64,000 bases of DNA from an uncultured Tenacibaculum sp. (GTDB taxonomy: Bacteria > Bacteroidota > Bacteroidia > Flavobacteriales > Flavobacteriaceae): NCBI RefSeq assembly GCF_947495995.1, contig NZ_CANMAX010000001.1, positions 930,001-994,000 on the forward strand. The letters are read 5' to 3'. Positions within the stretch are counted from its first letter, which is position 1; every line of letters starts with the position of its first letter. The notes below the pieces were generated by a model that was given only the letters and a program-made list of their open reading frames with translations, did not search any database and was not told the origin of the DNA. The position numbers and the translations under genes were made by a program. Positions 1 through 9,303 of the stretch are shown here, piece after piece.

Positions 1-10
1 TATTGTTGAC

Positions 11-44
11 TAAGCCCAAGCATTTGCTTGGGCTTAGTTTTTTT
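11..44 (+). terminator. Rho-independent terminator of an upstream gene
   Basis: A near-perfect stem (taagcccaagc / gcttgggctta, small ttt-type loop) is followed by a run of seven T. It ends a + strand gene that lies before the window. The remaining bases up to 301 are AT-rich and hold no ORF; I see no convincing -33/-7 promoter pair for the protease that follows. Confidence 0.8.
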
Positions 45-301
45 ATAAACCATGTTATTTCAATTTTTTAACACTTATCATGATTTATTCTTAAAATTTA
101 TAATAGTAATTGTGGTTTTTGTTTGTTTTTAAAACATGATTTTAACTCTTTTGTTTTTAATTTTTTAAAAAATTAACATTTTATTTGGTTTTGCTTGTGT
201 TTTCACTATTTTAGCTTCACAAAATTAAATAATCGAGTTACCTCCCACATCTCCACTAAACTTGATTATTTATTATAAACCATTAAACCCTTTAAAAAAC
301 A

Positions 302-2755
302 ATGAAAAAAATTACTTTTTTGTTTCTACTTGTTGCTGGAACAATTTTTTCGCAACAAAGAAGGAATTGTCATTCTATGGAAAACCTAGAATATAGACAA
401 TCAAACGACCCCCAACTACAACACAGAATGCAACAAATCGAAAGTTTTACTCAGAATAAGTTGCGTCAACTCTCAGGATTACAAGGAAGAATAGATGGTG
501 ATATCATCACAATTCCTGTTGTAGTACATATTATTTACAGTAATTCACAAGAGAATATTAGTACTGCTCAAATTCAATCGCAAATCGATGTATTGAATGA
601 AGATTTTAGAAGAACAAATTCAGATGCTACAAACAAGTGGTCTCAAGCAGCAGATACACAAATAGAATTCCAATTAGCTGCTATCGATCCTAACGGAAAT
701 CCAACCAATGGTATTACAAGAAAATCATCAACAAGAACTTCTTGGGGAACAAACGATGCAATGAAATCGTCTGCTCAAGGAGGAGTTAGCCCATGGGATA
801 CTTCAGAGTATTTAAACATGTGGGTATGTAATATTGGTGGAGGAATTCTAGGATATGCACAATTTCCAGGAGGTAGTGCTTCTACTGACGGAGTTGTAAT
901 GAGTCCACAATATTTTGGAAGTTCAGATAAAGGTTCTGGATTTTACTTATCAGCTCCTTTCGATAAAGGAAGAACAACAACACACGAAGTAGGACACTTT
1001 TTAAACTTACGTCACATTTGGGGTGACGGTGGTTGTGGTGTAGACGATTTTGTTTCTGATACACCAACTGCTGGTGGAGCAAACTACGGTTGTGCTACTG
1101 GTAATACTTCTTGCGGTTCTGAAGATATGGTAGAAAACTACATGGATTATTCAGATGATGGATGTATGAACTTATTTACATTAGGACAAAAAAACAGAAT
1201 GCGAGCAGTTTTAGAAGCGGGAGGATCTAGAAGAAGTTTAGCTTTATCTGATAAATTTACACCAGTTGCTTGTAATGCAACAACACCAACAGGAGTTTCT
1301 GTATCTGGAGTTTCTTCTTCAGGAGCAACAGTTAGCTGGAATGCAGTAACAGGAGCAACTTACGACGTAAGATATCGTGCAACAGGAACATCTTCTTGGA
1401 CAGTAAATGCTGTTTCTGCAACATCAGCAGCGATTTCTGGTTTATCAGCTTCAACTCAATACGAAGTTCAAGTTCGTAGTAAATGTTCTTCAGGAAATTC
1501 TTCTTACAGCGCTTCTGCTAACTTTACAACTACTGCAGTACAAATTAACTACTGTGCTTCTCAAGGAAATAATGTAAGTGACGAATATATTAGTAATGTA
1601 ACTTTAGGAAGCATCAATAATGATTCTGGAAGTGGAAACGGATATTCTAACTTTACTTCTATTTCAACAAACTTAAGTAAGTCTTCTTCTGCTTCAATAA
1701 CAATCACACCGACATGGACAGGTACTGTTTATGCTGAAGGATATGCAGTATTTATAGATTATAACCAAGATGGTGATTTTGCTGATAGTGGAGAAACTGT
1801 TTGGACTCAAGCTGCAACTAGAAACACACCTGTAACAGGAAGTTTCACTGTTCCAGCTGGAGCAACTGAAGGAGCAACAAGAATGCGTGTTTCTATGAAA
1901 TATAACGGTGTGCCAACTTCTTGTGAAACATTTACTTATGGAGAAGTAGAAGATTATACAGTAAATATTACTTCAGGAGGTTCTAATCCAGATCCTGGTT
2001 GTGATACATTAAACTTTAATGATTATACATTAACATCTTTCTCTAACCAAGATTCAGCAGGAAATGCATCTGTAGGTTCAGGCGGAAACTCTTTAACATT
2101 AACTAACAATACTTGGAAGTATATCGCATTAAATTATACAGTTACACCAAATACAGTAATTGAATTTGATTTTACGAGTACTTCTCAAGGAGAAATTCAT
2201 GGAGTTGGTTTTGAAAATGATAATTCATTAACATCAAGTAGATATTTTAAAGTTCACGGAACACAAAATTATGGTGTAACGAATTACGATAACTATGCTG
2301 GTGGAACTAAAACTTATGTTATTCCTGTGGGAGATTCATATACAGGAGCAATGGATCGTTTAGTATTTATTAACGATAACGATGCTGGTTCTGGAAACAA
2401 TTCTACATTCTCGAATGTGAAAATTTATGAAACGTCGTGTTCGTCATCAAGAACTGTTGTTGAATTCGGAGCAAGAATAGATGTTTTAGGAGATCAAGAT
2501 GAGGATACTTTAACGGCATTAACTTTAGCACCAAATCCGGTTGCAAAAGGAAATATTTTACAAGTTTTAGGAACTTCAGAAAACACAGATTTATCAAAAA
2601 CAAACTATGCAGTAGTAAACATGCTAGGGCAAGTTGTTAAAAAAGGAAATTTAGGGAACGGATTTATCAATACAAACGCACTAAACTCTGGTGTGTACAT
2701 ATTAAATCTGACCAACGAATACACAAATACGTCCAAACGTTTTGTTATTAGATAA
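302..2755 (+). CDS. Secreted M43 (pappalysin-like) zinc metalloprotease with FnIII domain and type IX-like sorting tail
   Basis: 817 aa. A signal peptide (MKKITFLFLLVAGTIFS) is followed by a propeptide and an M43 catalytic domain with the zinc-binding motif HEVGHFLNLRH at residues 228-238 (HExxHxxGxxH) and a downstream Met-turn region (MDYSDDGCMNLFT). A fibronectin type III domain follows at about 327-411, then a GEVEDYTV-type beta domain ending near 555, a second beta-sandwich, and a C-terminal sorting domain from about 740 (LAPNPV start, GVYILNL near the end) typical of type IX secretion cargo. Expected to be exported and released or surface-attached, degrading extracellular protein. Single-gene unit closed by its own terminator. 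Confidence 0.93.
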   Translation: MKKITFLFLLVAGTIFSQQRRNCHSMENLEYRQSNDPQLQHRMQQIESFTQNKLRQLSGLQGRIDGDIITIPVVVHIIYSNSQENISTAQIQSQIDVLNEDFRRTNSDATNKWSQAADTQIEFQLAAIDPNGNPTNGITRKSSTRTSWGTNDAMKSSAQGGVSPWDTSEYLNMWVCNIGGGILGYAQFPGGSASTDGVVMSPQYFGSSDKGSGFYLSAPFDKGRTTTHEVGHFLNLRHIWGDGGCGVDDFVSDTPTAGGANYGCATGNTSCGSEDMVENYMDYSDDGCMNLFTLGQKNRMRAVLEAGGSRRSLALSDKFTPVACNATTPTGVSVSGVSSSGATVSWNAVTGATYDVRYRATGTSSWTVNAVSATSAAISGLSASTQYEVQVRSKCSSGNSSYSASANFTTTAVQINYCASQGNNVSDEYISNVTLGSINNDSGSGNGYSNFTSISTNLSKSSSASITITPTWTGTVYAEGYAVFIDYNQDGDFADSGETVWTQAATRNTPVTGSFTVPAGATEGATRMRVSMKYNGVPTSCETFTYGEVEDYTVNITSGGSNPDPGCDTLNFNDYTLTSFSNQDSAGNASVGSGGNSLTLTNNTWKYIALNYTVTPNTVIEFDFTSTSQGEIHGVGFENDNSLTSSRYFKVHGTQNYGVTNYDNYAGGTKTYVIPVGDSYTGAMDRLVFINDNDAGSGNNSTFSNVKIYETSCSSSRTVVEFGARIDVLGDQDEDTLTALTLAPNPVAKGNILQVLGTSENTDLSKTNYAVVNMLGQVVKKGNLGNGFINTNALNSGVYILNLTNEYTNTSKRFVIR

Positions 2756-2773
2756 TTGTACTATTTTGAATGT

Positions 2774-2811
2774 AAAAGGGGCCGTTTTTTAAAACGGTCT
2801 CTTTTGTTTTT
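2774..2811 (+). terminator. Rho-independent terminator after the M43 protease
   Basis: A 15-bp stem (aaaaggggccgtttt with its G-U tolerant complement) and a two-base loop are followed by gttttt. The -33 box of the next promoter is embedded in its 3' arm. Confidence 0.85.
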
Positions 2812-2836
2812 ATAGTAGTTGAAATGATTACATTTG
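2803..2836 (+). promoter_or_regulatory. Bacteroidota-type promoter for the ABC-F gene
   Basis: TTTG at 2803-2806, 22-base spacer, TACATTTG at 2829-2836 (consensus TAnnTTTG). Predicted transcript start lies about 12 bases before the ATG at 2855, which supports that start codon. Confidence 0.55.
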
Positions 2837-2854
2837 TCTTTTATTTAGAAATTC

Positions 2855-4714
2855 ATGAATTACCTTACTGTAGAAAATATTTCCAAAGCTTATGGAGAGC
2901 GCGTTTTGTTTGAAGATTTATCTTTTGGAATTAATAAAGATCAGAAAATAGCTTTCGTTGCTAAAAACGGAAGTGGTAAAACATCAATTTTAAATATTAT
3001 TGCAGGAAAAGATACTCCAGATACGGGGCAAGTTATCAGTAGAAAAGGAATTCACATCGTATATTTATCTCAAGAACATAATTTTGATGTAAATCAAACG
3101 ATAGAAGAAACGATTTTCGCTACTGAAAATAAAATCCTTCCTATTATTCAGCAATATGAAGCTGCGTTACAAAATCCAGATGACGCTGAAGCATATCAAA
3201 AAGCATTTGATTTAATGGATCAACACAATGCTTGGGATTTTGAAACACAATACAAGCAAATTTTATCAAAATTAAAATTAGATAATCTACAGCAAAAAGT
3301 AGGTTCACTTTCTGGAGGCCAACGTAAACGTTTAGCTTTAGCAATTATCTTAATTAATAAACCCGATTTATTAATTCTTGATGAGCCAACCAACCACTTA
3401 GATTTAGAAATGATCGAATGGTTAGAAGCATTTTTTGCGAAGGAAAAAATTACGTTGTTTATGGTTACGCACGACCGTTATTTCTTAGAACGTGTGTGTA
3501 ATGAAATTATAGAATTAGATAACGGGCAACTTTATAAATACAAAGGAAACTATTCGTATTACCTTCAAAATAAAGAAGAACGAAAAGCTTTAGAAGCTAC
3601 GAACCTAAGTAAAGCGAAAAGTTTATACAAGAAAGAATTAGATTGGATGCGTCGTCAACCGAAAGCAAGAACGACAAAATCTAAATCTAGAATTGATGAT
3701 TTCTTCGAAATCAAACAAAAAGCACACCAGCGTAGAAAAGAGCACGAAGTTCAGTTAGAAATTAACATGGAACGCTTAGGAAGCAAGATTGTAGAATTAC
3801 ATAAACTTAAAAAAGCGTTTGATGATAAAGTAATTCTTGATGGTTTTGAATATGTGTTCAAAAAAGGAGAACGTATTGGAATAATAGGAAAAAACGGAAC
3901 AGGAAAATCATCGTTCTTAAATATTTTAACCAAACAATTACCATTAGACGGCGGAAAAATTGTAGTTGGTGAAACCGTAAAGTTTGGATATTACACCCAA
4001 AAAGGAATCACGATTAAAGAAGGGCAGAAGGTAATTGAAGTGATTAAAGAATTCGGAGAAGAAATTCCGTTAACAAAAGGAAGAAGAATTTCTGCCGCAC
4101 AATTACTAGAGCGATTTTTATTCGACAGAAAAAAGCAATACGATTTTGTAGAAAAGTTAAGTGGAGGAGAGCAGAAGCGTTTGTATTTGTGTGCGGTGTT
4201 AATTCAGAATCCGAATTTCTTAATTCTCGATGAGCCAACTAACGATTTAGATGTAGTAACACTAAATGTTTTAGAAAACTTCTTATTAGATTATCCTGGA
4301 AACTTAATGGTAGTTTCGCACGACCGTTATTTTATGGATAAGATTGTAGATTCTTTATTTGTTTTTAGAGGAAGTGGAGTCGTGGAGAACTTCCCTGGAA
4401 ATTACTCTGATTTTAGAGCTTATGAAGATTCTAAAGACCCAGAACCTAAAACAGAAAAGAAAGAAGCTGTGAAACGCGAAAAAACACCTCAAAAAGGAAA
4501 GTTAAGTTATAATGAGAAGCGTGAGTTTGGTGTTTTAGAAATTGATATTGAAAAACTACAAAAGAAGAAAGAACAAATCGAAGGACAATTCGCTAATGGA
4601 GAAGTGGCTTCAGATGACATTAACGACAAATCTGTAGAACTTCAACAAATTATAGAAGATTTAGAAACCAAAGAAGAGCGTTGGTTCGAATTATCTATGA
4701 AGATGGAGGGGTAG
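2855..4714 (+). CDS. ABC-F family ATPase (Uup/EttA type)
   Basis: 619 aa with two ABC ATPase domains and no membrane segment, the ABC-F plan of ribosome-associated translation factors. Domain 1 has a Walker A variant (AKNGSGKTS, residues 36-44), signature LSGGQRKR and Walker B LLILDEPTNHLD. Domain 2 has GKNGTGKSS, LSGGEQKR and FLILDEPTNDLD. Between them lies a charged linker with paired basic helices (RRQPKARTTKSKSRIDDF), and the C-terminus is a lysine-rich coiled coil, which favours Uup-like over EttA. Probable role: acting at the ribosomal E site or in rRNA/DNA-linked processes; the exact subfamily is not certain. Confidence 0.92.
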   Translation: MNYLTVENISKAYGERVLFEDLSFGINKDQKIAFVAKNGSGKTSILNIIAGKDTPDTGQVISRKGIHIVYLSQEHNFDVNQTIEETIFATENKILPIIQQYEAALQNPDDAEAYQKAFDLMDQHNAWDFETQYKQILSKLKLDNLQQKVGSLSGGQRKRLALAIILINKPDLLILDEPTNHLDLEMIEWLEAFFAKEKITLFMVTHDRYFLERVCNEIIELDNGQLYKYKGNYSYYLQNKEERKALEATNLSKAKSLYKKELDWMRRQPKARTTKSKSRIDDFFEIKQKAHQRRKEHEVQLEINMERLGSKIVELHKLKKAFDDKVILDGFEYVFKKGERIGIIGKNGTGKSSFLNILTKQLPLDGGKIVVGETVKFGYYTQKGITIKEGQKVIEVIKEFGEEIPLTKGRRISAAQLLERFLFDRKKQYDFVEKLSGGEQKRLYLCAVLIQNPNFLILDEPTNDLDVVTLNVLENFLLDYPGNLMVVSHDRYFMDKIVDSLFVFRGSGVVENFPGNYSDFRAYEDSKDPEPKTEKKEAVKREKTPQKGKLSYNEKREFGVLEIDIEKLQKKKEQIEGQFANGEVASDDINDKSVELQQIIEDLETKEERWFELSMKMEG

Positions 4715-4766
4715 GATGAATAATGTCATAGGTGTTGTTATCTTTCTTGTAGTGAATGTTTTATAA

Positions 4767-4901
4767 TAACGGTCTAGTGTGTAAGTCGTAGCGGATTTCT
4801 ACTTACTAACTTTTAGGTTTTGCACTGTCTTTTATGTTCATACTTTCGTTTTATCACTTAAACCGCTATTACTTATACACATCTTTATTGTGCGCTGTTA
4901 T
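4767..4901 (-). repeat. attC-like folded element E1 (3' side of MACPF cassette)
   Basis: Imperfect inverted repeat: 4777-4794 pairs with 4863-4880 (15 of 18). The outer end TTGTGCGCT (4888-4896) is the inverse of 7831-7839 upstream of the collagen-like gene. The inner part (tatcacttaaaccRctatta) is nearly identical to element E4 at 13001-13135. The MACPF stop codon lies inside the element. Confidence 0.6.
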
Positions 4902-6541
4902 CTTGTCATTTCAATATCTCCTTCGGAAAAGTTAAACTTTATAGGTTGGTTAAAATATTTACCATCCGTAGTTTCTACATTGACTAAATATTTCCTTTTT
5001 ATTAAACGTTCTGTTAAGGCTTTGTGTTTTTTAATTATAATATTATCAATTAAAATAAGCCCTGAAGAATTTGGAATAATATCTAAATTAAAAGTCTCAA
5101 TCCTAAGTAAAAAAGGTCTTGATTTTATTTTGTTTTCAGGGATAAATGGTGTGCCGATTGATGGATTGTTTTCATTTGTTTCATAGCCATTAGTAGGCTT
5201 AAGTTCCAAATCTTCAGTAAAATGAAGGGGAATCATATTTTTGTAGTAATCAGAATGTCTAATTTGTCCTGAAATTGTAATTGACAGCGAAGTCAATATT
5301 TGGCTACGCTTATCATCTTTATCTATTCCTTCTGAATAAAATGGATGATATTCGACTTCTATATTATTGAATATACTTGAGGGCCAAATTATTTCATCAA
5401 TGAATGCTTTATCATCTGGTATGTTTGAAATATCGAATTTATCTTCATAGTAACAATCTTTTAATAATCTTATACTTTCCTTGATTCTATCAATAAGTTT
5501 AATTTCATACTCTTTAAAATATAACAAGTAATCATCAAATCTTTCATCTTTAATTACTTGTATTTGATTATAGGCATCATATAGAGTATTGAGGTTTATT
5601 TGTGTTCTTTCCAAAAATGTCACTTTATCTTTTTTCAAGGTCAGATTTAATAAGCCAAAAGGTTTAAATGAAGCTAATCTATAATCCACAGGTGCCGATT
5701 TATCTTTATCAAAATCAGCTAAAGTTGTACTTAAGTTTTCTAAAATTTCGCTTATTTTAATCGAACTTGAACTTGTGACAACTGGGCTGAATGACTTGAT
5801 GCCTTCAGAACCCTGAGCTAAATATGTTATTTCTACACGACCATGCTTAGAAATTTCTTTGAAAAGGTTATCTATATCAAGTTTTGTTTTAGCATCAACT
5901 GAACCAAAACCATTAGCTTTGATATTCGCTGTTGCTGAATATTTGGAAATTATATGATTTTTGATTTCCTTTTCAATATTACTGATGCTTACAATTGCAT
6001 ACACAGAAGATTTTCTTGTTTCAAACCTAACATAATGTGTACCACATCTTGTAATAAAGTCTGAAAAATTGCCATCATCTAATAGTTTTTGAAATTGCGA
6101 TTTAAGACTATTATCTTTTAACTTTAATCTTCCATGGCTTGTCTCTGCTTTAACCACAAAGTAAATTGAATTCGAGATATTCTTAAAATAGTGATTTAAG
6201 GTAAAGTCGTATGTTAAAGAACCACCACCACTTAGTGCATCACTTAAGTTTAATGTCGATTTAATGTCAGAATGATAAGAAAGTTTAAAATCATTACTGA
6301 CTTCTTTGTAAGACGATATAAAAAGTGAAGATACTTCCGTTTTTACAGCTCCTCCGTCTATCCACTCTTTTTCTGAACTCGTGAAGCAGTCTTGCTTAGA
6401 ATCAAATATAGAATTATAATCTATGCTTGCACCAAGATGTAAATTTGTTGAAGGGTCATAAGTTATAGTTATATCTTCTTGGGCAAACGATTTTGCGATA
6501 AATATGATAGAGATATAAATTAAGAATAGTTGAACTTTCAT
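4898..6541 (-). CDS. Secreted MACPF/perforin-like protein
   Basis: 547 aa with an N-terminal signal peptide (MKVQLFLIYISIIFIAKSFA). The MACPF signature is present as CGTHYVRFE with G167-T168-H169-Y170, preceded by the beta-rich LSYHSD...LSGGGSLTYDF region that in this family forms the membrane-inserting hairpins. The C-terminal ~200 residues are a separate, unrecognised beta-rich domain that may bind a target. In Bacteroidota, MACPF proteins act in antagonism or surface attack; here the target is unknown. It starts 2 bases after the glycine-rich gene, so the two are translated from one mRNA. The pair is bracketed by inverted TTGTGCGCT ends, as one mobile cassette would be. Confidence 0.82.
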   Translation of the reverse strand: MKVQLFLIYISIIFIAKSFAQEDITITYDPSTNLHLGASIDYNSIFDSKQDCFTSSEKEWIDGGAVKTEVSSLFISSYKEVSNDFKLSYHSDIKSTLNLSDALSGGGSLTYDFTLNHYFKNISNSIYFVVKAETSHGRLKLKDNSLKSQFQKLLDDGNFSDFITRCGTHYVRFETRKSSVYAIVSISNIEKEIKNHIISKYSATANIKANGFGSVDAKTKLDIDNLFKEISKHGRVEITYLAQGSEGIKSFSPVVTSSSSIKISEILENLSTTLADFDKDKSAPVDYRLASFKPFGLLNLTLKKDKVTFLERTQINLNTLYDAYNQIQVIKDERFDDYLLYFKEYEIKLIDRIKESIRLLKDCYYEDKFDISNIPDDKAFIDEIIWPSSIFNNIEVEYHPFYSEGIDKDDKRSQILTSLSITISGQIRHSDYYKNMIPLHFTEDLELKPTNGYETNENNPSIGTPFIPENKIKSRPFLLRIETFNLDIIPNSSGLILIDNIIIKKHKALTERLIKRKYLVNVETTDGKYFNQPIKFNFSEGDIEMTR

Positions 6542-6543
6542 AA

Positions 6544-7794
6544 TTATATGATTGTATATTTTCCTTCAGTTTTGTTAGGCATATTAAAGAAATCAGTACT
6601 TCTTTCTTCTACATATTTGTAATTAGAATGTCGTAATTTTCCATCTTGACCTTGCTCACCCCATTTTCCATTTTTACCTCTTTGTCCAACATTTCCTTTA
6701 GCACCTGTATTTCCGCAGCCTCCATTATCACCATTTTCTTGCCATATATTTGGAATACCTTCTGCATGACCTTTTCCGCCACCACAACCTCTAATACCAG
6801 GAATTCCTCCTTCACCTCCTTCACCTCCTATACCAGGTCTTCCGCCTTTTCCGCCTTTATACTTAGCAACTACTTTCTTATCTATTCCTTGAAAAAGAAA
6901 ATCTTGCATATTTGGCTCGCTAAAATATATTTCTATCAGACCTCCACGACCTCCATTTCCTCCATTTCCTCCATTTCCTCCATCACCACCATTTCCTCCG
7001 TTTCCTCCATTTCCGCCTCTACCTCCATCACATGCTGACTTCCCACATTCATTTCCGTCTCCTCCGTTTCCTCCACGACCACCATTACCTCCTTCTCCAC
7101 CAACTCCTCCTTTTTGACCATCACCGCCGTTGGCACCATTGCCACCTTGTGCTTCGATATCTATTTTAAGATTTTTATCAAGTGTAATTTTATTTAACTC
7201 TATTAGAATATTTGAAGAATGTGAGCCATTCTCTCCATTTCCACCGTCATTACCTCTTTTTCCTTTCAGACCAATGCTACCGTGTCCACCTGTATTACCA
7301 TTTTTACACCCTTTGTTCCAAACTTTCGGCGGACAACAAATTCTAGAACCACAACTTGCATTCCTACCGTTACCTCCTTGACTACCACTTTTGGCTTTTT
7401 GAGTTATAGGTGAGGCTTGAGTATTATATGTTTTACCAGATTTTCCTAAAACTCCTCTAATACTTTTTATTTTGACATGACCACCAAGATATTTCGTTGG
7501 ATAAAGACCTAAATCACTTTTAGTAAAGATTATTCCATTGTTCATAAATTTTATCGAATCGAATTTTAAGTAAATCTTTTTAGCATTATCTGCATAAATG
7601 TTTTCATCTCTATGACTAATTTCAATAAAACCACTTATTAAAAGCGTTTGACCAGATTTTCCAATAATACCATCATCTTCGATTAATAATTTTTGAGGGT
7701 TATTCGGGTTATTTGAGCCTAATTCAAAAACATCTTGTCCGTAAATAATAAAGCTAATTAAAATCGTGATAATTGTTAAGAATTTGCTTTTCAT
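6544..7794 (-). CDS. Secreted glycine-rich, collagen-like protein
   Basis: 416 aa when started at the ATG at 7794, which gives a clean signal peptide (MKSKFLTIITILISFIIYG); an upstream in-frame ATG at 7839 would put 15 polar residues before it. An N-terminal beta domain of about 130 residues is followed by roughly 200 residues of GxY/GGxG repeats rich in Gly, Asn and Asp (GGNGGNGGDGG type), interrupted by two Cys-containing segments (ASCGSRICCPP, NECGKSACDGG) that could be disulfide-linked. Some stretches follow collagen Gly-X-Y phase, others are Gly-Gly-Asn. Likely an extracellular fibrous or matrix protein; its tight coupling to the MACPF gene suggests a partner or carrier. Function not established. 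Confidence 0.75.
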   Translation of the reverse strand: MKSKFLTIITILISFIIYGQDVFELGSNNPNNPQKLLIEDDGIIGKSGQTLLISGFIEISHRDENIYADNAKKIYLKFDSIKFMNNGIIFTKSDLGLYPTKYLGGHVKIKSIRGVLGKSGKTYNTQASPITQKAKSGSQGGNGRNASCGSRICCPPKVWNKGCKNGNTGGHGSIGLKGKRGNDGGNGENGSHSSNILIELNKITLDKNLKIDIEAQGGNGANGGDGQKGGVGGEGGNGGRGGNGGDGNECGKSACDGGRGGNGGNGGNGGDGGNGGNGGNGGRGGLIEIYFSEPNMQDFLFQGIDKKVVAKYKGGKGGRPGIGGEGGEGGIPGIRGCGGGKGHAEGIPNIWQENGDNGGCGNTGAKGNVGQRGKNGKWGEQGQDGKLRHSNYKYVEERSTDFFNMPNKTEGKYTII

Positions 7795-7828
7795 GATTCT
7801 TTTATTTTTAGTTAGTGATTTTTTTGTA

Positions 7829-7910
7829 ATAGCGCACAAGGTTGTACATACAGAACAAAGATCAATATATACAATCTATATAGCGGTGTATACACACGGT
7901 TTATAAATTA
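7829..7910 (-). repeat. Partial attC-like element E2 (5' side of collagen/MACPF cassette)
   Basis: Contains AGCGCACAA (7831-7839), inverse of the end of E1, then a short tagcggtgtatacacacgg segment resembling the outer arms of the other elements. No complete fold is evident, so this is read as a cassette boundary. Confidence 0.4.
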
Positions 7911-8276
7911 TTTATTTCCAAGAAAAACAAAAGAAACAGGAGGATTGGCTATTACTTTAACTTTCTCGATCGGCAAGTAAATCAATAAACAAATTCGTTG
8001 TATAGGAAAAACACCCTTTTTTGATTTTCAGTAAGTTAAGGTTCTGTAAATAACTACATCCTCTTTTATTGTTTATATATCTGCCTATACAAAACTACTT
8101 GTAGAGTTGATTGAAAAGAATACTTACAAATAGGTATTTTTAACATATGAAGGAATTATAAAAAAGTTGTTCGGAAACAACTCTATATCTTAATAAAGAT
8201 GATTCTTCTGATAAAAGAAAATCAGATTTTCTAAGAATTAAGTTTAGATGAAGAAGTGGAAAAGTAATTTTATCAC
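7840..8276. other. Non-coding stretch between cassette block I and the DUF3291 gene
   Basis: 437 bases without a credible ORF. Holds the cassette boundary and, at about 7938-8010, one copy of a short dispersed repeat (aggaggattgg..., see the copy at 20120). The rest is AT-rich with no terminator or promoter I would defend. Confidence 0.5.
7938..8010. repeat. Dispersed intergenic repeat, copy 1
   Basis: Starts caggaggattggctatta then a tttaactttct segment and a gcaag tail; the same order of words appears at 20120-20190 and, weaker, at 23694-23765. Confidence 0.4.
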
Positions 8277-8741
8277 TTATACTTTCTCTCCCGAAGCGGT
8301 ATAAATATCAACCATACTAAATGCATCAGGAGTTGATCCGTTTTTATTCAAAAGATCTAGTTTTTCTTTGGCCTCAGCAACAGTAGGAATATGACCTTGA
8401 TCAATATACCACAATACAGCTTTGTGTCCTTCAATTTCATTAGACCATTTTTTTCTACTTTTTAGGAAATAACTGTGTACAGTTTTATAACTATAATTAC
8501 GTAAAGTCTCATAGTTTTCCCAAACAGACATATTGATGAAAATCAATTTATCCTCGTACGGAGTTTCTAGATCTGTAGCACTTTCGCCACTTTCATCTTT
8601 CAATCTCCAAATAAAGCCTTTACTTTCCTCAGCAAGTAAATTCACTGGAGCGAGAAAATCTTTAAATTCTTTAATTATCGGAGAGTCTAATTCGTCTTTT
8701 AATCTAATGATATTGTATTGAGCAAGATGTTTCGTTTTCAT
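8277..8741 (-). CDS. DUF3291 domain protein
   Basis: 154 aa, covering the full usual length of this antibiotic-biosynthesis-monooxygenase-like ferredoxin-fold family: N-terminal LAQYNIIRLKDELD strand, central INMSVWENYETLRNYSYKTVHSYFLKSRKKW and C-terminal HKAVLWYIDQGHIPTVAEAKEKL. Cytosolic, reaction unknown. Stands alone on the - strand between the cassette block and the VOC gene. Confidence 0.82.
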   Translation of the reverse strand: MKTKHLAQYNIIRLKDELDSPIIKEFKDFLAPVNLLAEESKGFIWRLKDESGESATDLETPYEDKLIFINMSVWENYETLRNYSYKTVHSYFLKSRKKWSNEIEGHKAVLWYIDQGHIPTVAEAKEKLDLLNKNGSTPDAFSMVDIYTASGEKV

Positions 8742-8893
8742 AGCTTTTTAGGTTGAAATTCTAGGATCTTAAATTGATACTACATGTTGCTAAAATTACT
8801 AAAATTCACAAAGAAATCTATCCCCTAATCGGGGGAATTATAATTTGCAAAAACTCATTTACAAGCTTTTTTAACAAGTTTTATCTATCTGAC

Positions 8894-9301
8894 TTAGAAA
8901 ATCTCTTCTTCGTTCTTAAAACTCTTAAATTCGATCGGATTATTACTAAAATCTAATACAAACATGGTTTTCTGTTCGCCATGAGTTCCTTTGTAACGTG
9001 TTTGCGGTGGTATTATGAATTCAATATTATGAGATTGTAACGCGTTTTTAATAAATTCAAATTCATGATCTTTTACAATGCAACCAAAATGTGGAATCGG
9101 AACTTTTACATTATCCACTTTTCCACAGTAATCTAACTCAGGAATATTATTAGAAACATGAGTAGACAATTGATGTCCGAAAAAATCAAAATCAATCCAA
9201 TGTTCGGTTTGTCGTCCGATAGTACAGTTTAGTATTTCATGATAAAATTCATGCGTACTTTCAATATCTTTAACCTTAAAAGCAAAATGAAATCTGTTCA
9301 T
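8894..9301 (-). CDS. VOC family (glyoxalase/dioxygenase-like) protein
   Basis: 135 aa, one vicinal-oxygen-chelate module pair: FHFAFKVKDIESTHEFYHEILNC at the N-terminus (first beta-alpha-beta) and MFVLDFSNNPIEFKSF at the C-terminus, where family members place the metal-binding Glu (IEF). Starts 3 bases after the stop of the 2-hydroxyacid dehydrogenase, so both are probably one transcript. Substrate unknown. Confidence 0.85.
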   Translation of the reverse strand: MNRFHFAFKVKDIESTHEFYHEILNCTIGRQTEHWIDFDFFGHQLSTHVSNNIPELDYCGKVDNVKVPIPHFGCIVKDHEFEFIKNALQSHNIEFIIPPQTRYKGTHGEQKTMFVLDFSNNPIEFKSFKNEEEIF

Positions 9302-9303
9302 AA

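Noticed and set aside
4890-5186. 98-aa + strand ORF inside the MACPF gene
   Set aside because: Shadow of the longer - strand gene with signal peptide and family motif.
6936-7145. Repeat run resembling a CRISPR array
   Set aside because: Short Gly-codon repeats inside a coding sequence; no spacers of constant length and no cas genes.
6646-7381. ORFs antisense or frame-shifted to the glycine-rich gene
   Set aside because: Low-complexity Ser/Ile- or Glu-Met-rich products come from GGN repeats read in other frames.
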